NCBI RefSeq assembly: GCF_034092395.1
Contig: NZ_CP139301.1
Coordinates: 248,001 to 312,000, forward strand
Source of the DNA: Prochlorococcus sp. MIT 1307
Lineage (GTDB): Bacteria > Cyanobacteriota > Cyanobacteriia > PCC-6307 > Cyanobiaceae
Reading direction: 5' to 3'
DNA: 64,000 bases
Part shown: positions 17,332-26,967 of the stretch, piece after piece
Numbering within the stretch: the first letter of the stretch is position 1
How the letters are laid out: every line of letters begins with the position of its first letter
Position numbers and translations under genes: made by a program
The notes under the pieces: generated by a model
The model's database searches: none
Seen by the model: only the letters and a program-made list of their open reading frames with translations
What the model was told of the DNA's origin: nothing

Positions 17332-18405
17332 TTAAATGCATTTGAGTAATTCGTTTCCCATTTCAATACATCCAACTTCAGTGAAAGAACTACTCATAAG
17401 GTCGGCTGTTCTTAACCCTGCATCAAGAACGTCGTTAACAGCGTTCTCTAGATCATCTGCTGCTTTTTCTTCTTTAAGACCAATTCTGAGCATCATTGCG
17501 GCTGAAAGCACCATTGCAATTGGATTAGCTTTATCAAGTCCTGCTATATCTGGTGCGGAGCCATGAACTGGTTCATATAGTCCGGGTCCCTTTTTGCCTA
17601 TTGAGGCTGATGGCAGCATTCCAATTGAACCTGTAATCATTGCAGCTTCATCACTTAAGATATCTCCGAATAAATTTCCAGTGAGAATTACATCAAACTG
17701 CCTAGGATCCTTAATTAGTTGCATTGCTGCATTATCCACATATAAATGATTAATTTCCAGCTGCCTATTTTTATCGGCAAGGATATCAATTCGTTCTCTC
17801 CAGAGTTGACTTACCTCTAAAACATTAGCCTTGTCTACTGAACAGACTTTTCCTGTCCTGGCTTTGGCTAAATCAAATGCTACTTCTGCAATTCGATCAA
17901 TTTCATAGGCAGAATATGACATGGTATTGAATGCTCTTTCGTCTTTTTCGGTTTTGATCCGACCCTTAGGTTTACCGAAATAAATTCCACCAGTTAGCTC
18001 TCTTACGACGATAAGATCAACTCCAGTAACAACTTCTTTTCTTAGCGAGCTTGCTTCAATTAACGAGGACCATATTTTGATAGGTCTTACATTTGCAAAT
18101 AGATCTAACCCTGAACGAAGAGCTAGAAGTCCTGTCTCGGGTCTTTTCTCTCTTGGGTAATCGTCATATTTAGGACTACCTATTGCAGCAAGTAGAACAG
18201 CCTGACTTTTTTTACATGCGCTAAGTGTGGATTCAGGAAGTGGTGTTCCAGTTAGCTCAATTGCAGAGCCACCAATTGGTTGTTCATTAAATTCCAATTC
18301 GAATTGATGTTTTTGACTAACTTTTGTCAAAAGGCTTTTAGCGACAGCTGTTATCTCAGGTCCAATGCCATCACCTGGTAAAAGAACTATTTGGTGTTTT
18401 TTCAT
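17332..18405 (-). CDS. leuB: 3-isopropylmalate dehydrogenase
   Basis: NAD-dependent oxidative decarboxylation of 3-isopropylmalate in leucine synthesis. 357 residues, typical. Seen: VLLPGDGIGPEI at the N terminus, the substrate-binding RELTGGIYFG block, VDKANVLEVSQLWR, the metal-binding DNAAMQL and NLFGDILSDEAA segments, and the NAD-binding EPVHGSAPDIAG motif. Start ATG at 18405; lpxD ends 34 bases upstream on the same strand. Confidence 0.96.
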   Translation of the reverse strand: MKKHQIVLLPGDGIGPEITAVAKSLLTKVSQKHQFELEFNEQPIGGSAIELTGTPLPESTLSACKKSQAVLLAAIGSPKYDDYPREKRPETGLLALRSGLDLFANVRPIKIWSSLIEASSLRKEVVTGVDLIVVRELTGGIYFGKPKGRIKTEKDERAFNTMSYSAYEIDRIAEVAFDLAKARTGKVCSVDKANVLEVSQLWRERIDILADKNRQLEINHLYVDNAAMQLIKDPRQFDVILTGNLFGDILSDEAAMITGSIGMLPSASIGKKGPGLYEPVHGSAPDIAGLDKANPIAMVLSAAMMLRIGLKEEKAADDLENAVNDVLDAGLRTADLMSSSFTEVGCIEMGNELLKCI

Positions 18406-18439
18406 TAGAAACTTGTAGTTAACTTTTACTGATTAGAGA

Positions 18440-19483
18440 TTATTGATTCTCATCCTGACTTATCGCTCGAATGGTTTTGGCTAACTCAGGAAGTTTCTTA
18501 AAGTTGGCGGCGCAGCGAAGCCAAAGCTTATTTGGCATAGCGGGAAAGCCGCTAATTACTTCTCTCGGATTGATATCTGTATGGATACCGCATTTGGAGC
18601 TTGCTATCACTTGATCACCTACATGGACACGGTTCCCTACCCCTACTTGTCCTGCAAGTATTACACCATCTCCAAGTTGAGCACCACCAGCGATTCCAAC
18701 TTGTGCAGCCATGGCACAAGCTTTTCCAGTACTAACTCCGTGTCCTATTTGGACAAGGTTGTCGATCTTTGTTCCTTCACCTATGCGTGTCTCACCTACA
18801 GCAGGTCTGTCAATAGTTGATCCACTTCCAATCTCCACATCGTTTTCAATAATTACGGTTCCAGTTTGTGGCATTTTGTACCATCCTTTTTCTGTTGGAA
18901 CAAAGCCAAAACCATCAGCTCCAATAACAGCATTTGAATTTATAATTACTCTTTTTCCTATATTTGTTTTTGATTGGATTACGCAATTAGCATGTAACTC
19001 TGAATTATCTCCAATTATTACCTTCTCGTAAATAACTACACCCGGGTGAATAATGCAACCGTTCCCTATTTCACTATTCTCTCCTATATATGTATTGGGA
19101 CCTATTGATATCTTATTACCGAGTTTGACATTTTCCTCTATTACTGCAGTCGGGTGAATTTGTTCAAATGGTCGTTTTTTTGGGCTCAGAAATCCAAGAG
19201 ATTCGGCAAAAGCAAGCCTAGGATTTTTTAATACAGCCCAAGCAAGACCATTTTGTTTAACCTTATTGATCAGAACTTCTTCTGCAGGGATAAGAATTGC
19301 TCCAGCATTACAATTTTTGAGCTCTGTTTGTAGAGCATTGCCTTTTTCTAAAAAGGTTAGTTGATGAGATTTGGCCTGTTCTACAGATGCTCCATTTAGT
19401 AATTCCGGATCGTTTGCAAGATTGTGATTCTGCAAACCTGAATTTCCTTTTTTGAGTTCATTAATTAATTGACTGAAACGCAT
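18440..19483 (-). CDS. lpxD: UDP-3-O-acylglucosamine N-acyltransferase
   Basis: Adds the N-linked hydroxyacyl chain to UDP-3-O-acyl-glucosamine in lipid A synthesis, a cytoplasmic step feeding the outer membrane. 347 residues. Seen: an N-terminal uridine-binding domain (about 1-110) and a long left-handed beta helix of hexapeptide repeats ([21 protein letters not shown] onward), with the catalytic His in the [13 protein letters not shown] segment and the acyl-chain region [11 protein letters not shown]. It implies that this organism makes lipid A-type lipopolysaccharide. Confidence 0.94.
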   Translation of the reverse strand: MRFSQLINELKKGNSGLQNHNLANDPELLNGASVEQAKSHQLTFLEKGNALQTELKNCNAGAILIPAEEVLINKVKQNGLAWAVLKNPRLAFAESLGFLSPKKRPFEQIHPTAVIEENVKLGNKISIGPNTYIGENSEIGNGCIIHPGVVIYEKVIIGDNSELHANCVIQSKTNIGKRVIINSNAVIGADGFGFVPTEKGWYKMPQTGTVIIENDVEIGSGSTIDRPAVGETRIGEGTKIDNLVQIGHGVSTGKACAMAAQVGIAGGAQLGDGVILAGQVGVGNRVHVGDQVIASSKCGIHTDINPREVISGFPAMPNKLWLRCAANFKKLPELAKTIRAISQDENQ

Positions 19484-19521
19484 GGCAAAAAAGTTCTTGG
19501 CGGAATCGTAGACGTACTTTC

Positions 19522-20616
19522 TTAGCTCAGGAGCTCGTCTGTTAGTACTAGTACATCTCTATGGACTACTAAGGGAGAGTTCATACCAGTTTTAGGACTT
19601 CTCAGAGCGTTTTGGAGGGTTTCGCTACTTAGTGAACTAATACCTCTAGCAATTTCTTTTGATTCTGTATCAATAATCTTCACTGCTTGATTTGCTGCAA
19701 AGTGGCCTTCTATTTGCTTAACACCAACTAGTAAAAGAGAGGCTCCTTTATTCTGAATTGCATCACAAGCTCCTTTGTCCAAATGTATTGACCCTACTGG
19801 CTTTAATGCATGAGCCAGCCAACTCTTTCGTGTACCCATCGGTTTTGGATGAGGGTGAAAAACCGTGCCCCCTCTAGCGCCTTTTAGTATTTCTTTCAGT
19901 ATTTTTGGGTTTCGCCCATCCGCTAAGTGAACAGTAATACCGCTTGAAGTGGCAATACGAGCTGCTGCAAGTTTTGTTTTTATTCCACCAGTACCCCAAT
20001 TGCCTGCATTACTTTGTATTCCTTCTAGTGACTTCAATTCTTTCGGATGAAGAACATCAGAGATTGGTTGGGCATCTATATTTGTTCTTGGATCTGCAGA
20101 GTACAAGCGATCTACATCAGTCAAAAGAATTAGTTGATCAGCGGTGACTGCCGTAGCTACTAGAGCAGAAAGAGTATCGTTGTCACCACATTTAAGTTCC
20201 TCGGTAGATACAGCGTCATTTTCATTGACTATTGGGACTATTCCCCATTCAAGGAGTTTTCTCAATGTCATAGAAACGTTCCTAAAGCTTTCCCTTGATT
20301 CAAAGTCCGCTCTAGTAACTAGAATTTGTGCAACTTTGTAGTCGAAAAATTTTAAGCAACTCTCGTAATGAGCCATTAGTTGCACTTGACCAACTGCAGC
20401 TGAGGCTTGCAAGTTTGCTAGTTCATTAGGACGTTCTTTTTTTCCTAGACGATGACATCCAAGACCTACAGCTCCACTACTAACAACGATTAAGCTGTCT
20501 CCTTTGTTTTTACTTAAAGCTATAGAAGATCCAATTTGATCTATTACTTCTGCAGTTGATTTTTCTTTTGTACCTCTTAAGACACTGGTCCCTATTTTTA
20601 TTACCCAGAGAGTCAT
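19522..20616 (-). CDS. proB: Glutamate 5-kinase
   Basis: ATP-dependent phosphorylation of glutamate, the first and proline-inhibited step of proline synthesis. 364 residues: an amino-acid kinase domain ([41 protein letters not shown]) and a C-terminal PUA domain (from about residue 270, [21 protein letters not shown]). The start abuts the stop of the upstream HAD-phosphatase gene with a 1-base overlap, so they are translationally coupled. Confidence 0.95.
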   Translation of the reverse strand: MTLWVIKIGTSVLRGTKEKSTAEVIDQIGSSIALSKNKGDSLIVVSSGAVGLGCHRLGKKERPNELANLQASAAVGQVQLMAHYESCLKFFDYKVAQILVTRADFESRESFRNVSMTLRKLLEWGIVPIVNENDAVSTEELKCGDNDTLSALVATAVTADQLILLTDVDRLYSADPRTNIDAQPISDVLHPKELKSLEGIQSNAGNWGTGGIKTKLAAARIATSSGITVHLADGRNPKILKEILKGARGGTVFHPHPKPMGTRKSWLAHALKPVGSIHLDKGACDAIQNKGASLLLVGVKQIEGHFAANQAVKIIDTESKEIARGISSLSSETLQNALRSPKTGMNSPLVVHRDVLVLTDELLS

Positions 20617-21122
20617 TATTTATTGGCCCTAAATAATTTTGCTATTGATTTTTCAAGACGTTGAATACTGTTGTATTTACAAGGGACTCCATTTGGCCCT
20701 AAAGGCTTAACTAAGACTGTATATAAACCTAGCCTCTTTCCAGCTAATACATCTGTGAAAAGTCTGTCTCCGATAATTGCTATTTTTCCCGGCTCTTGCT
20801 GTAACTTGATAAGGACCTTTTTTAAGGCACCTTTAGCAGGTTTGGCGGCTCTATATGTGAAATTTATTTCTAATTTATTAGAAATAAATTCTATTCTCTT
20901 TTTAGAGGGATTGTTACTTAACAAATGTACCGAGAAATTCTTCTTTGCTTCTTTTATCCAAAGTGAGACTGAATTGTGAATATTAATCTCTTCTCTCGGC
21001 AATAAAGTTCCATCTACATCAAGTATAAGGGCCTTAATTCCAATATCTATAAGATGTTTGATCGGAAGTCTTGTGAGGCTAAGCCCAGGTTCCCAGTCAG
21101 GCTTTAGCCAGTTTCTCTTCAT
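20616..21122 (-). CDS. YqeG-family HAD phosphatase, probable phosphatidylglycerophosphate phosphatase
   Basis: 168 residues. HAD motif I reads [11 protein letters not shown] (nucleophile and acid/base Asp), motif II LLSNNPS, and motif [21 protein letters not shown]. The family (COG2179, YqeG; Gep4 and plant PGPP1) includes phosphatidylglycerophosphate phosphatases that finish phosphatidylglycerol synthesis, an essential photosystem lipid. Role here is inferred from family; pgsA, encoding the preceding enzyme, lies about 8 kb away at 28712. The gene overlaps its neighbours DUF3727 and proB by one base each. Confidence 0.82.
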   Translation of the reverse strand: MKRNWLKPDWEPGLSLTRLPIKHLIDIGIKALILDVDGTLLPREEINIHNSVSLWIKEAKKNFSVHLLSNNPSKKRIEFISNKLEINFTYRAAKPAKGALKKVLIKLQQEPGKIAIIGDRLFTDVLAGKRLGLYTVLVKPLGPNGVPCKYNSIQRLEKSIAKLFRANK

Positions 21123-21664
21123 TAGTCAGTTATCTCCTTTTCTTCAAGTTCTCTTTCAATGAGTGGTTGTACCTTGTCGAATTCTTCACCTTCGACGAGG
21201 GTGGCCTCCCCATTTTTTATTTTTCCTACAATAAAAAATGGGTCAAGAGGGATATAAAGGCCATATTCATTATCTTCAGCCCGAAAGCTAACAAGTAGTT
21301 CATAGGTCTCAGAATCATCATCTATCTCATCTTCCTCAAGCTCTTCGGGGTCAGGTTCCTCAAGCTCGCCTGTAACAGTAAGGGTTACTGCAGAGCGAAT
21401 AAGGGTCAGATCGTGTTCTTGGAGAACTACATCAGCAACGGCAAGAATTGGCTCACTACTTGAAATTGTCTCAATTAACTCTGGATCACCTTCTTCTACT
21501 AATCGGAATAATGAGACTGGAGTATCAACAGGAGTAAGAAGAGCATATTCATCGTCTTGAATAGCTACTAACTGCTCTAGAAAACAGAGCAAAGCGCTTC
21601 CTTTGCTGTCCCTAACAAGGATTGTTGGCACATCGCTATTGTTGTTAGAACCTGATGCTGACAT
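21122..21664 (-). CDS. DUF3727 (and DUF1292-like) acidic cyanobacterial/plastid protein
   Basis: 180 residues, very acidic, with a run EEPDPEELEEDEIDDDSE about the middle. N-terminal part (VRDSKGSALLCFLEQLVAIQDDEYALLTP) and second part (YELLVSFRAEDNEYGLYIPLDPFF) match the architecture of DUF3727 proteins found in cyanobacteria and chloroplasts; the repeated pattern resembles DUF1292. No signal peptide. Function unknown. It is tightly linked to the HAD-phosphatase and ruvX genes in one minus-strand cluster, an arrangement I recall as common in cyanobacteria. Confidence 0.8.
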   Translation of the reverse strand: MSASGSNNNSDVPTILVRDSKGSALLCFLEQLVAIQDDEYALLTPVDTPVSLFRLVEEGDPELIETISSSEPILAVADVVLQEHDLTLIRSAVTLTVTGELEEPDPEELEEDEIDDDSETYELLVSFRAEDNEYGLYIPLDPFFIVGKIKNGEATLVEGEEFDKVQPLIERELEEKEITD

Positions 21665-21719
21665 TTAGTTGTAGCTCTTGTTGCTAAGGATCATGTATTT
21701 AACTCCATTTGTATATTCT

Positions 21720-22163
21720 TTATGCCGGCATGCGCACTGGTTTGACTTCTGGTCCTTCTCTTAACCATTGTTCAAGCAATAGTGCTGCGGCCGCACTATC
21801 TAATTTGCCTGACCGATCTTTTTTTAGGTTGAATTTTTCACTTGCTGCCCAACTACTACTGTGTTCATTTATCAAAGCCATTGGTAAATCTAGAGTTTTA
21901 GCAATTCTATTGGCTAATTTTTCGCAATATTTTGATTGTTCAGTAGTGTTGCCTTTTTCATCAAGAGGTATACCTACTATTAACCCTTTTACATTTCTCT
22001 TGTCGCAATAGAACTTTAAAATCTTGATATCTTCTACATACGTTTTTCGGTGTATCGCTGGGAGGCTGGTTATAGATATTCCTAGTGGGTCACAACCTGC
22101 AAGCCCAATCCTTTTTTGTCCCACATCGAGACTAAGAATTGATTTGGGTTGGGGTCTTCTCAT
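21720..22163 (-). CDS. ruvX: RuvX/YqgF-family RNase H-fold resolvase
   Basis: 147 residues with the YqgF fold: ILSLDVGQKRIGLAGCD (first catalytic Asp), GLIVGIPLDEKGN, LINEHSSSWAA, and a C-terminal KLDSAAAALLLEQWL with the last catalytic Asp. The family is annotated as a Holliday-junction resolvase and in some bacteria processes the 5' end of pre-16S rRNA. It is preceded by an unknown 352-residue gene with a 4-base gap, indicating one operon. Confidence 0.92.
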   Translation of the reverse strand: MRRPQPKSILSLDVGQKRIGLAGCDPLGISITSLPAIHRKTYVEDIKILKFYCDKRNVKGLIVGIPLDEKGNTTEQSKYCEKLANRIAKTLDLPMALINEHSSSWAASEKFNLKKDRSGKLDSAAAALLLEQWLREGPEVKPVRMPA

Positions 22164-22167
22164 TTCT

Positions 22168-23226
22168 TTACTTAGGATCCAATGTGGGAGAAGGTAGAGG
22201 AGGTCTTTGAGGATTTAGTCCTTCTAGCATTGATTCGATTTTTCTAGCTCCATCAATTAATCTACGGTTTTCTTTCCTTCGCCATAGACTTTTTCCTAAA
22301 AGTATTGTCTCGTAATTAAACTCCCAACCAATTTGATTAAGTAAATTAGTCAACTCAACATCATCTTTTGGAGTTTCGATGTCAATATTAATATCTGTTT
22401 CTTCAGATAATTCTTTTAAGGTTGATTCTAGGCCTCTTGATATTCTTTCATCCCAAGCTAAATCTCGGATAAGTTCAATAGTTAGCTTATTTTCTGTCCA
22501 ATGGCGGCATATTAAACCAGCTATTGCACAATTATTTTCTGATGTTTTTGAAATTAGTACTCTATTATGGGTTTGTATAGGATCTACTAGATCTGCTAAA
22601 TTTCTATCAAGAATTTGTCGCAGATGACTTGACTCACTTGCTTGCTCAAGCCGAAATAAAAGGCCGACATTTTCTGTATTTAATTCTTGCCATTCTAGAT
22701 CGATATGTTTTATTCTGGGTTTGATGGAACTTTTATTGTATAGAATATTAGATGGAGGTTTCCAGCAATTATACAATTTAAGGGGTTGAAAGCCAAGTTC
22801 TCTTGCTATCGCTAGTTGATTATTATCACTAGCAGGACATCTTATTAACCAACTTTGAGCTTTGTTTTTTACAAGATGCATAGAATTTTTTAAGAGGTTT
22901 TGCTTTATAAAGCTCATCGTTAATTCTTTTGGATGTGAAAGAAGTTCTGGGAAATGCACTGACCAACAAGTTGCTCTACGATTGCATGGCATAACAACTA
23001 CTAGTGCGATTGGATTTTCATTTTCAAGTGCTAGTAAACAAAATGGCCTTCGAGCAGGCAACCAGCTCGGAAGAATACTTTCAACCTGCGCAATCCAATT
23101 GCGTATCACCATCAATTGAAGCCAGGCCAGTCGCTTTCTTGAAGTTATTGAAGCGAGTTTGGAAAGATGTCTCGCTTTAATTAGTTCAACGCAAAGGGGG
23201 CTTCTGGATGCCTCTATCACGCCCAA
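22168..23226 (-). CDS. Conserved hypothetical protein, 352 aa
   Basis: No family recognised. Soluble, with a basic N-terminal third (SRKRLAWLQLMVIRNWIAQVESILPSW) and a two-domain look; the order of strands and helices (FCLLALENENPIALVVVMPCN; later CAIAGLICRHW...LTIELIRDLAWDER followed by LLNQIGWEFNYETILLGKSLW) resembles GNAT-type acetyltransferases, but the acetyl-CoA loop is not clear. The C terminus is Pro-rich (LNPQRPPLPSPT). Its stop lies 4 bases before ruvX. I treat the GNAT resemblance as weak. Confidence 0.7.
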   Translation of the reverse strand: MGVIEASRSPLCVELIKARHLSKLASITSRKRLAWLQLMVIRNWIAQVESILPSWLPARRPFCLLALENENPIALVVVMPCNRRATCWSVHFPELLSHPKELTMSFIKQNLLKNSMHLVKNKAQSWLIRCPASDNNQLAIARELGFQPLKLYNCWKPPSNILYNKSSIKPRIKHIDLEWQELNTENVGLLFRLEQASESSHLRQILDRNLADLVDPIQTHNRVLISKTSENNCAIAGLICRHWTENKLTIELIRDLAWDERISRGLESTLKELSEETDINIDIETPKDDVELTNLLNQIGWEFNYETILLGKSLWRRKENRRLIDGARKIESMLEGLNPQRPPLPSPTLDPK

Positions 23227-23278
23227 ATCAGACTCTCTTATTCAATCTATCTACTTCACAAAGATAATGCCTTTATTT

Positions 23279-24448
23279 TTATTGGTAAGGTCTTATTAGT
23301 ACAAGTGGTGTTTGCTCATTGGCATTGCCAGCGGGATTGCTAATTAAGGCTTGTTTCACAAAAACTTTTTTACAATTGCGATTTGCTGCAAGTATTTTTA
23401 CTCGGCCCAAATCATTGACATCTACAATTGCCACATCAATACCAAGTTTTGATGATAGTTTTTCACAAAGCTGTTTTGGTGATTTTGGTCCTAAAACAAT
23501 TGTTTGATCATATGGTGGAGTTGTCCCTGTGATGTCATCAATGAGCCTTGCTTGTTCTCCAGAAAGTACATAAAAAAGTCCTTTAAATCCTAAAGCCTTT
23601 GAAATTAAACCAATTATGAATGAAATTAGAACTCTTGATGGACCCACAATATCTATTAGTGTTTGGAGTCCACATGCTGTTGCAAGGCTACTTGTAGGGT
23701 GAAAACCCCTACATAAAAGTCTTGAAAGAGATCCAGGGTTTACAGTTGAAGGATGATGATATCGACTTTGCATAATTGCTACTGGTGTTTCTCCTATCGC
23801 TAAAATATCTCCAGGCTGAGCTATCTTGGATACATAAGTTATTATTACATCTTCAATTATATCCAGAGAACCAAGCAGATGAGTTTTAAGTGGAAGCAAT
23901 TGGAAGTTCTTAAATTGTTTAAAATAAGCCGTTTCAGAAATCAATGGATCAGGCCTCTTTAGAGGTATTACGAAACCATTACGTCTGTTTAATCTCCCAA
24001 AAGGACCATAATTTACCCATTTAATATCTAACCAGATATTGTTTGCGGAATCTATTACTTCTATAGGATCATTTCCTTCTAAGCTTATTGTTATATATGC
24101 TTGAGTATTGCTTTTGCTTTTTATGATGTATGCTTCCCAGTATCCATCTTTTCTTGCTTCTTGATCACGATGCAAGGGGCTAATAGATGTCTTAACACGT
24201 ATATTTTTTACACCCTCCTTACCTAGTATTAAAGGTATAGCTTGTATTTCAGGAACCATAATCTCCATTCTTCTGTGTGGGTTTATTATTTCGATAATTC
24301 CTATTACTGTTATTCCTTTCAATGTTTTTTTAACATTCCAATTAAAAGTTTTTATATTAAGAGGTGAAAAGGGCCTTAGCCGATGGCTTAGTTCAAGCCA
24401 TCCACAAAAGAGCCCAGAAATTATGAGAAGGAGGAGTATTCCGGACAT
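23279..24448 (-). CDS. CofE-like (F420-0:gamma-glutamyl ligase-related) membrane-anchored protein
   Basis: 389 residues. An N-terminal hydrophobic helix (GILLLLIISGLFCGWLEL) anchors it; the middle contains LLPLKTHLLGSLDIIEDVIITYVS and QPGDILAIGETPVAIMQ, the pattern of the F420-0:L-glutamate ligase (CofE) fold, and the C-terminal part AIVDVNDLGRVKILA. Cyanobacteria of this group are not known to make F420, so the substrate is probably different. It follows the hypothetical/ruvX cluster with a 52-base gap on the same strand. Family call moderate, function open. Confidence 0.72.
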   Translation of the reverse strand: MSGILLLLIISGLFCGWLELSHRLRPFSPLNIKTFNWNVKKTLKGITVIGIIEIINPHRRMEIMVPEIQAIPLILGKEGVKNIRVKTSISPLHRDQEARKDGYWEAYIIKSKSNTQAYITISLEGNDPIEVIDSANNIWLDIKWVNYGPFGRLNRRNGFVIPLKRPDPLISETAYFKQFKNFQLLPLKTHLLGSLDIIEDVIITYVSKIAQPGDILAIGETPVAIMQSRYHHPSTVNPGSLSRLLCRGFHPTSSLATACGLQTLIDIVGPSRVLISFIIGLISKALGFKGLFYVLSGEQARLIDDITGTTPPYDQTIVLGPKSPKQLCEKLSSKLGIDVAIVDVNDLGRVKILAANRNCKKVFVKQALISNPAGNANEQTPLVLIRPYQ

Positions 24449-24562
24449 AGAGAACCCGGTTTGTTTATTTAAAGTTCTATGTAAAGATTAATTGGTTTAC
24501 CCCAAAGATTCAATTTAAAACAGATAAATCAATTAATCTTATTTTTTTTGTCTTCTGATTAA

Positions 24563-25117
24563 TTAGCGGGGGGCTGTGTAGCCTTCCTTCTCTGGCTCAC
24601 TGTTGTATTCATTAAAGCTTTTGATCTGAATTTTAAAAGATGGTTCAGGAAGACCAGTAGCTTTACTTATGGCTTTATTTAACTTCTCAATAGGCACCTG
24701 TCCTTCTTCCTCAAGGAATATTTTTCCTTGCCCGTCAAGCACTACGACTTCTGGAATTGTACCTTTCCAATAAAACCCTTCTTGAGTTGGATTTAGGTTT
24801 CCTTTTCCTTGAAGCTCGTCAATGGTTATTGGTATTAAATCTATCGATGGACCCCATAATAATTTTAAACCAGAAACTACAGGAGCAAATGCTTTACTAG
24901 TTGCACTGTCATCCAAGTAGAAGATAATTACACTTGTTCTATTTTTCTCGAGTGACGTAGACAGGCTGCTTGGAGGAGGGACAAGGGAACCATTACCTGC
25001 ATAGATCGGAAATATATTGCCGTCGTAGCTATTTGTGTCCCTTGCTGCAGCAACACTATTGACGGAGATTATTAAAGTCAAAATTATGCTCAAAAATGCA
25101 GTGGCCAGGTGAGCCAT
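24563..25117 (-). CDS. Exported thioredoxin-fold protein without CxxC
   Basis: 184 residues. Signal peptide at residues 1-24 (LATAFLSIILTLIISVNSVAAA). The mature part has a thioredoxin-like order: SVIIFYLDDSATSKAFAPVVSGL, IDLIPITIDELQG, TIPEVVVLDGQGKIFLEEEG (with a Pro at the cis-Pro position), then a helix. The CxxC site is replaced by DDSATS, and the protein has no Cys, so it cannot be a redox carrier. Probably a thylakoid-lumen or periplasmic structural or assembly protein; the related chloroplast proteins have unknown roles. Confidence 0.72.
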   Translation of the reverse strand: MAHLATAFLSIILTLIISVNSVAAARDTNSYDGNIFPIYAGNGSLVPPPSSLSTSLEKNRTSVIIFYLDDSATSKAFAPVVSGLKLLWGPSIDLIPITIDELQGKGNLNPTQEGFYWKGTIPEVVVLDGQGKIFLEEEGQVPIEKLNKAISKATGLPEPSFKIQIKSFNEYNSEPEKEGYTAPR

Positions 25118-25175
25118 TTAGGAGTTAATGCAATTAGTACCTATTTTGTACTGCGATTGAAATAAAAACACCCTA

Positions 25176-26855
25176 TTAACTTCTTCCAAGACTTCTTCCC
25201 ATACCCTGAGCGATGCCTCTGCCTACAAGACCGATTGCTCTACCTATGACCTGAGTAAGAATAACAACCATCAAGTCGCCAAATTTTCTTATTATTGTTT
25301 GTATTTGGGGTGCGATCGCATCCCTTGCTTCAACTAACAGCGCTACTTGCTGTTGCAACCAATTAAGTGCCTTAAGTTCTTCGTCTCTCGGCTCTGTCAT
25401 TAGAACGGGTTCTATTCTTCCTTGCTTGATTCTGTAAAAGAGTCTTTTGCTTTCGTAGAGTTGAATTGGTCTTCTAACAAGATTTTGCCATCTGTTTTTA
25501 CTATTTAGATGATTGCGTAATCGTTCTAGTTCTCGAGTTGAAACTAAGTGGGGCTTGAGCAAATATCTCCTGAGTTCTGGCCATTCTCCACAGACGGAAA
25601 TTATTTCTTCCACTATAAGTTCAGCAGTTCGAATTAACCAATTACTAATAAACATCTCGAGTTGCATTAGGGCCCGGGGATCATCTGATGGTAAAAGCTG
25701 TCCATCTACTACTAATGGTTTATTCATTAACAAGGGATCTAGCATTAAGTTAGGTAGAGGTAACTCATCATCCGTATCAGATAGATTAGTCATTTTTATC
25801 AATTGTTCGCTGACCGTGGCAAGCTTACCTTTAAAAGGTAAGCGGATATAGCTCCCTGCCATTCTTCTAAGAGCTTCCTGCCGAATTTCTGGTTGTATTA
25901 CATCCCAGTTCTCTTTGATTAGATCTTTACTTTGATTTTGATTTGCTTTGCGTAGTCGTTTCAATACTTGATCTATTTGATCAAGTATTGAAATAAATAG
26001 CCCCTCTTGTCTTGACTGGCTTAAACCTTCTATTGCAAGTAGCTCACCAGTTGAATTTATTACACCTTCTTTAATTGATTTATCTAGCCTAAGTTTAATT
26101 GCTTCCCATACAGCAATTGAATCTCTTTTCTCTAAACTAATATTAGTATAAATTTCCTCTTGAAGAGGAAATCCTGTCGCTCCAATTCCTGAAATACTTT
26201 TAGTTAATGAATCATTGCTTGAGTCAAGATTGTCTAACTTTAACTCTAGAGGTCCCCAAATCCAATAGATGAGACTTTTAGCTGCTTTTAACTCTCTTTT
26301 CCTAGATAATAACAAAAGTTCCTTAAATGAATTTTCTCTTGCCTTACTTAAAATTAAATCTATTTTAATTAGCTCTTTATTTATTTGTTGAATCCCACTT
26401 AATAGTATCCATTGTCCAAGCCCCATAGTTGATTCATTTGAATAAAAACTATTACTTTCTTGCTCTTTGAGTCGTACTATTCGGCCTCCGCCTCTAATTA
26501 TTTTAATGGCTTCTTTTAGAGTTTCTAGATCTGGATCTTGGAGTAAGCCTGGACAATCAAACTGAAGTAATTCATTCGTTTTTAGAGTATGTTTTGCTGG
26601 AAGTAATAAAATTACAGGTGCAGGCTTCCAGTTTTCTTGTAGTCGCCTAAGTTCAAGTTGAATAGAGCTTCTTACCTCAAGACTTTCTACTGACCAGATA
26701 ACCATGCAAGGTTGACGAGTAAGATCCTCTCTTTTCAAGAAAACATCTAGATCTGGCTGAACAAGAGAAAGTTGCTTTGCTAATGACTCCCCTAACAAAG
26801 TGGGTGCCAGCAAGAGGATCTGGTTTGATACTCCCTCAACCAAATTAGTCACCAC
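25176..26855 (-). CDS. DUF3685-family protein with degenerate receiver-like N-terminal domain
   Basis: 559 residues. The N-terminal 120 residues follow a response-regulator receiver pattern (QILLLAPTLLGESLAKQL, APVILLLPAKHT, ETLKEAIKIIRGGGRIV), but no convincing phosphoacceptor Asp is visible. The rest matches cyanobacterial/plastid DUF3685 proteins: long helices, a YIRLPFKGKLATVSEQL block, and a C-terminal Gly-rich hydrophobic tail (DLMVVILTQVIGRAIGLVGRGIAQ) that may insert in or bind a membrane. Function unknown. It stands alone between the exported thioredoxin-fold gene and hisA. Confidence 0.75.
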   Translation of the reverse strand: MVTNLVEGVSNQILLLAPTLLGESLAKQLSLVQPDLDVFLKREDLTRQPCMVIWSVESLEVRSSIQLELRRLQENWKPAPVILLLPAKHTLKTNELLQFDCPGLLQDPDLETLKEAIKIIRGGGRIVRLKEQESNSFYSNESTMGLGQWILLSGIQQINKELIKIDLILSKARENSFKELLLLSRKRELKAAKSLIYWIWGPLELKLDNLDSSNDSLTKSISGIGATGFPLQEEIYTNISLEKRDSIAVWEAIKLRLDKSIKEGVINSTGELLAIEGLSQSRQEGLFISILDQIDQVLKRLRKANQNQSKDLIKENWDVIQPEIRQEALRRMAGSYIRLPFKGKLATVSEQLIKMTNLSDTDDELPLPNLMLDPLLMNKPLVVDGQLLPSDDPRALMQLEMFISNWLIRTAELIVEEIISVCGEWPELRRYLLKPHLVSTRELERLRNHLNSKNRWQNLVRRPIQLYESKRLFYRIKQGRIEPVLMTEPRDEELKALNWLQQQVALLVEARDAIAPQIQTIIRKFGDLMVVILTQVIGRAIGLVGRGIAQGMGRSLGRS

Positions 26856-26967
26856 TTTTAACCTTAGTTATAAGGTAACGAGCGTTAGCGAAATACTCCA
26901 GCCCTAATTGTTATGAAAAAATCACAGAACTAGATTTCGAGGATTATTCCATTTATCGAATGAGTAT

